DNA from: Deltaproteobacteria bacterium
GTDB taxonomy: Bacteria; Desulfobacterota; Syntrophia; Syntrophales; UBA5619
Assembly (NCBI GenBank): GCA_026388345.1
Contig: JAPLJY010000278.1
Location: 1 to 5,048 of the forward strand
Reading direction: 5' to 3'
Length of the DNA: 5,048 bases
Numbering within the stretch: position 1 is the stretch's first letter; each line of letters starts with the position of its first letter. This document shows positions 1 to 5,048 of this stretch, piece by piece. Position numbers and translations under genes: made by a program. Under the pieces are notes generated by a model. It did not search any database. It saw only the letters and a list, made by a program, of their open reading frames with translations, and had not been told where the DNA came from.

Positions 1-572
1 ACACGAAGCAGCCGGTCACGACGCTGGAACAGCTCAAGGGGATGAAGATCCGCTCGACGGGACTCAGCGCCAAGGTGACGGAGGCCTTGGGCGCCGTGCC
101 GGTGGCGATGCCCCAGGGACAGACGTACGAGTCGCTCCAGAAGGGAGTCGTCGAGGGGACCTTCGCCCCGATCGAGACCCTGAAGGGCTGGAAGCAGGGA
201 GAGGTGATCAAATCCACAACGGATTGCTCCGACATCGGCTACACGACGGCGATGTTTGTCGTGATGAACCTGAAGAAATGGAACAGCCTCTCCGCCGATG
301 TCCGGAAGGTCATGGAGGAGGTCAGCGCCCAGTGGATTGATGTCCATGGCAAGGCCTGGGACCAGCTCGACCAGGAGGGACGCGAATATACCCTCGGCCT
401 GGGGAACAAGATCGTCCCGCTGTCCGCCGAAGAAAACGGCCGGTGGAAGAAGGCGGTCCGGCCGATCATCGACGACTACATCAAAGAGGTTTCGGCCAAG
501 GGGCTCCCCGCGGAGAAGGCGGTGCAGGAAGTGGAGAACCTGATCAAACAGTACGGGAAAACCTACAAATAA
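1..572 (+). CDS. dctP: TRAP transporter solute-binding protein, DctP family (5'-truncated by window edge)
   Basis: Extracytoplasmic receptor of a TRAP transporter: it binds an organic acid in the periplasm and delivers it to the DctQM membrane complex. The reading frame is open from position 3 and gives 189 residues before TAA at 570-572, roughly the C-terminal 55-60% of a usual 330-345 residue protein; the signal peptide and first lobe lie outside the window. The ATG at 42 is internal, since the upstream in-frame residues TLEQLKG join straight into the family motif [10 protein letters not shown] (visible residues 11-20). The Arg at visible residue 17 occupies the place of the conserved arginine that pairs with the substrate carboxylate in this family. 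Further family signatures are [19 protein letters not shown] (46-64) and [16 protein letters not shown] (81-96), followed by the long amphipathic C-terminal helices. dctQ follows after 14 bases. The family assignment is firm; the ligand is unknown. Confidence 0.93.
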   Translation, partial: TKQPVTTLEQLKGMKIRSTGLSAKVTEALGAVPVAMPQGQTYESLQKGVVEGTFAPIETLKGWKQGEVIKSTTDCSDIGYTTAMFVVMNLKKWNSLSADVRKVMEEVSAQWIDVHGKAWDQLDQEGREYTLGLGNKIVPLSAEENGRWKKAVRPIIDDYIKEVSAKGLPAEKAVQEVENLIKQYGKTYK

Positions 573-586
573 ACGAAAAGAAAACC

Positions 587-1072
587 ATGACACGCATTCA
601 ACGAGAAATCGCCCGGATCAGCGCCGGCTTCAATACCTTGGCCGGCGCCGCGATCATCATCATGATGATGCTGACCTGCGCCGACGTCCTGCTGCGACTG
701 CTGCGTCATCCCATCCCGGGGACCTATGAAATGGTCGGTTTCCTGGGAACGGTCATCATCTCCTTTTCCCTTGCCTACACCTCCATCGAGAAGGGGCACA
801 TCGCCGTGGAGATCCTCGTGGAGAAACTCCCCCGGCGCATGCAGGTCGGGATCGAGGCCGTCACATCCCTGATCGGCGCCGCCCTCTTCGGTCTGATCAC
901 CTGGCAGAGCCTGATCTATGCCTCGGACATGAGGCAAAGCGGGGAGGTTTCCGTGACGCTGACCATGCCGATCTACCCCTTCATCTACGGGATCGCGGCC
1001 GGCAGCGCCCTTCTTGTTTTGGTTCTTCTGCTCGATAGCCTGCGCTCTGCAATCCGGACGGTGAAACCATGA
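587..1072 (+). CDS. dctQ: TRAP transporter small permease subunit DctQ
   Basis: Small membrane subunit of the TRAP transporter, which pairs with DctM in the inner membrane and helps dock the solute-binding protein. The product is 161 residues, normal for the family. Four hydrophobic helices are visible at about residues 14-36, 47-66, 88-112 and 129-150. Family motifs are IPGTYEMVGFLG (43-54) and KGHIAVEILVEKLP (69-82). The frame is open further upstream, but the ATG at 587 was chosen because the extension would overlap dctP heavily, is Gly/Arg-rich and unlike DctQ, whereas this start gives the usual short N-terminus. Its ribosome binding site is weak (a purine-rich GAAAAG-type stretch upstream), so translation may depend on coupling to dctP. 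The stop overlaps the dctM start as ATGA. The subunit looks intact. Confidence 0.93.
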   Translation: MTRIQREIARISAGFNTLAGAAIIIMMMLTCADVLLRLLRHPIPGTYEMVGFLGTVIISFSLAYTSIEKGHIAVEILVEKLPRRMQVGIEAVTSLIGAALFGLITWQSLIYASDMRQSGEVSVTLTMPIYPFIYGIAAGSALLVLVLLLDSLRSAIRTVKP

Positions 1073-2238
1073 CGCCCGTCGCCGTCGGCCTCTGGGGATT
1101 CGTCGTTCTCGTCGTTCTGATGTTCACCCGGATTCCGGTCGGATTCGTCATGGCGATCGTCGGCTTTGTCGGTTTCGGTCTCCTGGCCTCCTGGGACGCC
1201 TCCCTGAACCTGTTGGCACGGGATATCTTCGCGACTTTCGGTTCATACAACCTGACGGTCATCCCCCTCTTCGTTCTCATGGGGCAGATCGCCCATTATA
1301 CGGGAATCAGCGGCCGACTCTTCAACACGGCCAATAAGTTTCTGGGACATCTTCCGGGGGGGCTCGCCATCGCCACGATCGGGGCCTGCGCCGGATTTTC
1401 AGCCATCTGCGGCTCGACCAGCGCAACGGCGGCGACAATGGCCTCCGTCGCGCTCCCGGAGATGAAAAAATACCGGTATGATCCCGCGCTGGCCACGGGG
1501 GTCGTGGCCGCCGGCGGCAGTCTCGGGATCCTTATCCCGCCGAGCACGATCTTCATCGTCTACGGAATCATGACGGAGCAGTCCGTCGGCAAGCTCTTCA
1601 TGGCCGGCATCCTGCCCGGCATCCTCCTCGCCGCTCTTTTCATCGTCACCATCGTGGTCTGGACCCGTCTGCGGCCCGGTCTCTGCGTCCCCGCACCGAA
1701 GGCCTCCCTCCGGGAGCGGATCGCCTCGCTGACCGGCCTGTTTGAAACCTTCCTGCTGTTTCTGCTCGTCATGGGGGGCCTCTTCATCGGCCTGTTCACA
1801 CCGACCGAGGCCGCCGCCATCGGGGCCGCCGGCACGATCGTCATCGCGTTGGTCGGCGGAAACCTCTCCTGGCAGGGCTTCGCTCGCTCGCTCAACGAAA
1901 CCGCGCGGATTTCCTGCATGATCATGGTGATCGTTGCCGGGGCGACCGTCTTCGGCCACTTCCTCGCCGTGACGACCATCCCGGCCGGGATCGGCGCCTG
2001 GGTGGCGGGATTGAGCTGGCCGCCCGCTCTCATCATCGGCCTGATCATCCTCATCTACCTCCTCCTCGGCTGCCTGATGGATTCCCTCGCGATGATCATG
2101 CTGACCATCCCCGTCTTCTATCCGGTGGTCACCACCCTCGGCTATGACCCCATCTGGTTCGGCGTCGTGATCGTCCTCGTCGCGGAGATGGGGGTCATCA
2201 CCCCGTTCCGCAGATCGCGCTCTTTCTGCCGGGCCTGA
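1069..2238 (+). CDS. dctM: TRAP transporter large permease DctM, C-terminus lost by an out-of-frame internal deletion
   Basis: Large transport subunit of the TRAP system, an inner-membrane protein that carries the substrate and the coupling ions. The frame encodes 389 residues against about 425-430 in the family. The start is the ATG of the ATGA overlap with dctQ, which implies translational coupling. Family signatures are plain: a hydrophobic N-terminus with RIPVGF (21-26), GSTSATAATMASVALPEM (115-132), GGSLGILIPPSTIFIVYG (149-166), FTPTEAAAIGAAGT (243-256) and GCLMDSLAMIMLTIPVFYPV (334-353). The protein matches the family through EMGVITP (373-379), then ends with ten unrelated residues (FRRSRSFCRA). 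The usual continuation (a PPVGLN-like motif, a loop and the last membrane helix) is absent, and the typical DctM terminus appears in another frame at 2205-2246. The encoded protein probably lacks its last helix and may be inactive. An assembly error is the main alternative; from this sequence alone I cannot decide. Confidence 0.88.
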   Translation: MTPVAVGLWGFVVLVVLMFTRIPVGFVMAIVGFVGFGLLASWDASLNLLARDIFATFGSYNLTVIPLFVLMGQIAHYTGISGRLFNTANKFLGHLPGGLAIATIGACAGFSAICGSTSATAATMASVALPEMKKYRYDPALATGVVAAGGSLGILIPPSTIFIVYGIMTEQSVGKLFMAGILPGILLAALFIVTIVVWTRLRPGLCVPAPKASLRERIASLTGLFETFLLFLLVMGGLFIGLFTPTEAAAIGAAGTIVIALVGGNLSWQGFARSLNETARISCMIMVIVAGATVFGHFLAVTTIPAGIGAWVAGLSWPPALIIGLIILIYLLLGCLMDSLAMIMLTIPVFYPVVTTLGYDPIWFGVVIVLVAEMGVITPFRRSRSFCRA

Positions 2239-2246
2239 TGAAATGA
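2205..2246 (+). other. Out-of-frame remnant of the dctM 3' end
   Basis: Read in the frame starting at 2205, this stretch gives VPQIALFLPGLMK followed by TGA at 2244-2246. That is the characteristic C-terminal end of DctM proteins, which usually finish with a sequence like FPQIxLFLPxLM. It lies directly after the ITP codons of dctM but in a different frame. Joining the two segments correctly would still leave about 35-45 residues missing compared with family members, so the lesion is a deletion rather than a one-base indel. The frame relation means that the deleted length must be one more than a multiple of three. The breakpoint falls around the CCCCG at 2201-2205. Confidence 0.8.
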
Positions 2247-2320
2247 CCGATCTGCATTGCGTTTCCAATACCGGAAAATGGATTCTGCGTATCAACACGA
2301 TTTCATCGTGAGGAGAACCA
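2247..2320 (+). promoter_or_regulatory. Intergenic spacer with hairpin and strong ribosome binding site for the acyl-CoA synthetase gene
   Basis: This 74-base gap separates the dctM remnant from the synthetase gene. A perfect five-base-pair inverted repeat, CACGA (2296-2300) and TCGTG (2306-2310) with a TTTCA loop, directly precedes the Shine-Dalgarno sequence AGGAG at 2311-2315, which stands five bases before the ATG at 2321. The ribosome site is much stronger than those of dctQ and dctM and fixes the start of the synthetase. The hairpin has no U-tract and is not a terminator. I saw no convincing -35/-10 promoter, so it stays open whether the gene is co-transcribed with the TRAP genes or has its own promoter. 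Confidence 0.55.
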
Positions 2321-4405
2321 ATGGACTTTTTCTTTGAGCCCCGGGGGGTCGCCGTAATCGGCGCAACGCCGAATCCGCTCAAGGGCGGAAACGCCATCCT
2401 GAAAAACCTTCTGCTCGGTTACTGGGGGGGTATTTACCCCGTCAATCCACGCTACCGCGAGATCGACGGCCTGCCCTGTTATCCCTCCGTGAGCGCCGTC
2501 CCCGGTCCGGTGGACCTCGCTATCGTCTTCGTACCCGCCCCGCTGGTGCCGGCGGCGGTCGAGGAGTGCGCCGCAAAGGGCATCCCGGGGGTCATGGTCG
2601 AATCGGGCGGCTTCGCCGAAGCCGGTCCGGAGGGGGCCAAACTCCAGAGGGCGCTCACCGGAATCGCGGCCGCTACGGGGATCCGCATCTGGGGCCCCAA
2701 CTGCATGGGGCTGGTCGACGTGGTCCACAGCCACGTCTTCTCCTTCATGGACCCGCAGGCGCAGCAGCGGGGATTCATTCCCGGCGCCGTCTCCCTCGTG
2801 GTCCAGAGCGGTATGCTATCTGCCATCTTTCTGATCGACCTCATGAGCAACGCCACGATGGGCGTGAGCAAGGTCTGCTCGGTGGGGAACAAGGTCGATA
2901 TCAACGAATGCGACTTGCTGGAGTACTTCATGGGCGATCCCGACACCCGGGTGATCGGCCTCTACCTCGAATCGTTCCCCGACGGCAGGCGTTTCCTGGA
3001 GATCTGCCGGCGCTGCGAAAAACCGATCGTCGTCCTCAAGGGAGGGAGGAGCCGGAAGGGGGCGGAGGCGGCGATGAGCCATACGGCCTCCCTCGCCGGC
3101 AATAGCCGGATTATCGCCGGCGCGCTGGCACAGGCGGGGGTCGTCGAAGCCAATGACTTCAAGCAGATGATGGACCTCTGTCGGTCCCTGGCCATGACGG
3201 CTCCTCCCGCCGGCCGCAAAGACCGGGTGGCCATCCTCACCTTCAGCGGCGGTGCGGGCATCGTCTCTACCGATTTTATCGAGGGACAGGGGCTCTCCCT
3301 GGCCGATCTGACCGAAACGACGCGGACCGAACTGAAGAAACTCTTCCCGGACTGGATGCCGGTTGCCGATCCGGTCGACCTCTGGCCGGCCATGGAAAGC
3401 CACATCGGGACCGGCGTCGACGTCTACAGCCGCGCCCTTGCGGCCGTTCTCGGCGACCCGGGGGTGAACGCAGTCTTTCTCCACACCTTCGCGGGTAACT
3501 CCCGCGTCCGTCTGGACCTCGCCGACCTGGCCTACCGGATCCAATCCTCGGGGAAACCGGTCGTCGTCTGGCAGATCGGCCGCAGGGAAGAGGCCTTTGC
3601 CTTCCAGAAGGAGGCGCTCTCCTTCGGCATTCCCGTCTTCGCCGAAATCGGGAGGGCCGCGGAATGTCTGGCCGCGGTCCTGCACGAACGTCACCGGCCG
3701 GAACCGATCCCGGAGTCCGGAATCCTGCAGCAAGACCTTCCCGTCTCTCTAACAAACCTCCTCGCCGCAGCCTCCGGCCCCCTCGACGAGCACCTTTCGA
3801 AGGAGTTCCTCCGGGCCTGCGGCATCCCGACCGTTGCGGAGCGGATCGTCACCGGGGCGGAAAAGGTCGAGGCGGCCGCCGCCGCCATCGGCTATCCGGT
3901 CGTCCTGAAGGGGCTGCTGCCGGGTGGCGTTCACAAGACGGAGATGGGTCTCGTACGGCTGGACATTCAGGACGGACCGGCGGCACTGCGGGCTTTTGCA
4001 GCGCTGACGGAACGGATGGAAGGCCGGGGCCGGGTACTCCTCCAGAGACAGATCCCCGGAAAGGTGGAGCTGATCCTGGGGCTCCTCCGCGATCCCCAGT
4101 TCGGCACCTGCGTGATGTTCGGCCTGGGCGGGGTCACCGCGGAGCTCTTCGGCGATGCCGTATTCGCCGTGGCCCCCCTGACACGTCGGGACGCCCTGGG
4201 GCTGATTGGCCGCATCCGCGGGCAGAAGATGCTGGACGGCTTCCGGGGGGCGCCCCCGGTGGACCGGGAGGAGATCGCCCGGATCATCGTCCGCCTGGGG
4301 GAGATCGGCCTTGCCTTTCCGCGGATCCGGGAGATCGACATCAACCCGCTGATCTGCGGGGAGGAGGGGGCCATGGCGGTCGACGCCACGATCATTCTGG
4401 AATAA
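2321..4405 (+). CDS. NDP-forming acyl-CoA synthetase (ADP-forming acetyl-CoA synthetase family, fused alpha-beta)
   Basis: Interconverts an organic acid, CoA and ATP with the acyl-CoA, ADP and phosphate, in the cytoplasm. At 694 residues it matches fused alpha-beta members. A CoA-binding Rossmann domain (about 5-130) begins with GVAVIGATPNPLKGG and contains WGPNCMGL (124-131). Succinyl-CoA-ligase-like domains (about 150-455) carry VVQSG (160-164), GNKVDINECDLLEYF (189-203) and SHTASLAG (253-260); His254 corresponds to the phosphorylated catalytic histidine. A C-terminal ATP-grasp domain (about 475-694) carries GYPVVLK (524-530), VHKTEMG (537-543, with the second relay His538), VELILGLLRDPQFG (582-595), GLGGVTAELFGD (601-612) and EIDINPLI (671-678). 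Both relay histidines are present, so it should be active. There is no acetyltransferase (GNAT) domain, unlike Pat-type lysine acetyltransferases. AGGAG before the ATG supports the start. The substrate cannot be deduced; the TRAP genes upstream suggest an imported carboxylic acid, by inference only. Confidence 0.93.
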   Translation: MDFFFEPRGVAVIGATPNPLKGGNAILKNLLLGYWGGIYPVNPRYREIDGLPCYPSVSAVPGPVDLAIVFVPAPLVPAAVEECAAKGIPGVMVESGGFAEAGPEGAKLQRALTGIAAATGIRIWGPNCMGLVDVVHSHVFSFMDPQAQQRGFIPGAVSLVVQSGMLSAIFLIDLMSNATMGVSKVCSVGNKVDINECDLLEYFMGDPDTRVIGLYLESFPDGRRFLEICRRCEKPIVVLKGGRSRKGAEAAMSHTASLAGNSRIIAGALAQAGVVEANDFKQMMDLCRSLAMTAPPAGRKDRVAILTFSGGAGIVSTDFIEGQGLSLADLTETTRTELKKLFPDWMPVADPVDLWPAMESHIGTGVDVYSRALAAVLGDPGVNAVFLHTFAGNSRVRLDLADLAYRIQSSGKPVVVWQIGRREEAFAFQKEALSFGIPVFAEIGRAAECLAAVLHERHRPEPIPESGILQQDLPVSLTNLLAAASGPLDEHLSKEFLRACGIPTVAERIVTGAEKVEAAAAAIGYPVVLKGLLPGGVHKTEMGLVRLDIQDGPAALRAFAALTERMEGRGRVLLQRQIPGKVELILGLLRDPQFGTCVMFGLGGVTAELFGDAVFAVAPLTRRDALGLIGRIRGQKMLDGFRGAPPVDREEIARIIVRLGEIGLAFPRIREIDINPLICGEEGAMAVDATIILE

Positions 4406-4420
4406 AGACCCGGGGGAAAT

Positions 4421-5047
4421 CTATTTGATCTGTTGGATATCCTTCTCCTTGCCGAGTATCACGAGCACATCCCCGTCCTTGATGACGAAGTCCGCCCCGG
4501 GAATCATGTAGACGCTGTCGGAAACGATATCCCGCATCGCGATCACCTCGACGTGGTACCGGCTCCGGAGCTGGAGCTGGGCCAGGGACTTGCCGAGAAA
4601 GTTGTTGGGCGGGGCCATCTCGGAGATCATGTAATCATCCGAAAGGGGCAGATAATCGAGGACGTTCGGTGAGATGAAGCTCTTCGCGACCTTGTGGGCG
4701 ATCTCCTTTTCCGGAATCATCACCTCCGTCGCCCCGACCTTCTCGAGAACCAGCTTGTACTCCTCGTTGGGGGCCTTGACGATGATCGTTTTGACCTTCA
4801 TCTGTTTCAGGTGGAGCGTGGTGAGCGTCGCCGCCGCCAGGTCCTCCCCGAAGGAGATGATCACAACATCGTCTTCCTGGATGCCGATCGCCTCCATGAT
4901 CTCCTTATCCGTCCCGTCGGCCTGGATCGCCTTGGTGGAGCAGTCCCGCACCCGCTGGATCGCATCCTTGTTCTTGTCGACGGCGATCACCTCGAAACCG
5001 CCCGCATAGAGGTCCCGAACGATATTGAAGCCGAAGATCCCCAACCC
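4421..5047 (-). CDS. Potassium uptake regulatory protein, KtrA/TrkA (RCK) family (5'-truncated by window edge)
   Basis: Cytoplasmic RCK subunit that binds nucleotide and gates a Ktr/Trk-type potassium uptake channel. The frame reads from the window's right edge to TAG at 4423-4421 and gives 208 residues. A normal KtrA has about 215-225, so only a few N-terminal residues are missing. The visible protein begins GLGIFGFN, the GxGxxG nucleotide-binding loop of the Rossmann-like RCK_N domain, and continues with FEVIAVDKNKDAIQRV, whose acidic residue at the end of the second strand should contact the ribose. QADGTD, DDVVIISFGEDLAAATLTTLHLK and GATEVMIPEKEIAHKVAKSFISPNVLDYL are also typical. From about residue 138 a TrkA_C domain follows (NNFLGKSLAQLQLRSRYHVEVIAMRD, then DGDVLVILGKEKDIQQI). 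The TTG at 5044 is not the start, because it lies inside the glycine loop. The membrane partner (KtrB/TrkH) is not visible and may lie beyond the edge. The gene is convergent with the synthetase. Confidence 0.92.
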   Translation of the reverse strand, partial: GLGIFGFNIVRDLYAGGFEVIAVDKNKDAIQRVRDCSTKAIQADGTDKEIMEAIGIQEDDVVIISFGEDLAAATLTTLHLKQMKVKTIIVKAPNEEYKLVLEKVGATEVMIPEKEIAHKVAKSFISPNVLDYLPLSDDYMISEMAPPNNFLGKSLAQLQLRSRYHVEVIAMRDIVSDSVYMIPGADFVIKDGDVLVILGKEKDIQQIK

Positions 5048-5048
5048 G

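Noticed and set aside
443..586. An upstream in-frame extension of dctQ
   Set aside because: It would add 48 Gly/Arg-rich residues overlapping the conserved end of dctP and unlike any DctQ N-terminus. The ATG at 587 gives the usual family length.
2198..2210. Programmed ribosomal frameshifting at the CCCC run in dctM
   Set aside because: A shift would reach the VPQIALFLPGLMK tail but would not restore the roughly 35-45 missing residues including the last helix, so a deletion explains the data better.
1399..2397. A 332-codon open frame on the minus strand opposite dctM
   Set aside because: Its product is a low-complexity mix of Asp, Glu, Gly, Arg and His with no family motif, as expected from the antisense of GC-rich codons. 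The plus-strand dctM signatures explain the region.
3094..3124. Repeated GCCGG/GCCGGC words that could form a hairpin
   Set aside because: They fall inside the conserved SLAGNSRIIAGALA region of the synthetase and follow from Ala-Gly and Ala-Gly-like codons in GC-rich DNA; there is no U-tract.
4406..4420. A possible bidirectional terminator between the convergent genes
   Set aside because: The only symmetry is CCCGGG without a loop, and there is no adjoining T-tract of useful length on either strand.
3664..4428. A 254-codon plus-strand frame inside the synthetase gene
   Set aside because: It is rich in Gly, Arg and Pro, has no recognisable domain, and lies out of frame within the well-conserved ATP-grasp region of the synthetase.
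5042..5044. TTG as start codon of the KtrA/TrkA-like gene
   Set aside because: It encodes the Leu inside the GLGIFG nucleotide-binding loop. The preceding Gly codon is in frame and the gene plainly continues beyond the window.

Overview
This GC-rich window is densely coding. It holds four recognisable protein genes plus one that has lost part of its 3' end by an internal deletion (counted among the four). Nothing in the sequence fixes the taxon. The gene combination (a DctP-type TRAP transporter followed by a fused NDP-forming acyl-CoA synthetase, next to a Ktr/Trk potassium-uptake regulator) and the residue style fit an anaerobic bacterium of the Desulfobacterota (Syntrophus- or Smithella-like), but that is a modest-confidence inference.

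Layout. Positions 1-572 (+) are the 3' part of a TRAP solute-binding protein gene (dctP family); its 5' end lies outside the window. After a 14-base gap comes the small membrane subunit dctQ (587-1072, +). It overlaps by four bases (ATGA) with the large permease gene dctM (1069-2238, +). These three form a standard TRAP operon in the order P-Q-M. dctM is not intact. Its protein follows the family up to the ITP motif at residues 377-379, then runs into ten unrelated residues. The typical DctM C-terminus (VPQIALFLPGLMK, stop) is present immediately afterwards, but in another frame. About 35-45 codons that normally lie between these two points are missing. After a 74-base gap with a small hairpin and a strong Shine-Dalgarno sequence, a complete 694-residue NDP-forming acyl-CoA synthetase gene runs from 2321 to 4405 (+). 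Fifteen bases further on, a convergent gene (4421-5047, -) encodes almost all of a KtrA/TrkA-type RCK protein; its first few codons lie beyond the window's right edge.

How the genes may work together. DctPQM would import an organic acid using an ion gradient, and the synthetase could activate that acid to its CoA thioester (or run in reverse to make ATP and release an acid). The shared orientation supports such a link but does not prove it, and the substrate cannot be read from the sequence. The potassium regulator on the other strand appears to be an unrelated transcription unit. No RNA genes, mobile elements, CRISPR arrays or convincing terminators were seen. The main point for a second look is the broken 3' end of dctM, which is either a genuine inactivating deletion or an assembly error.
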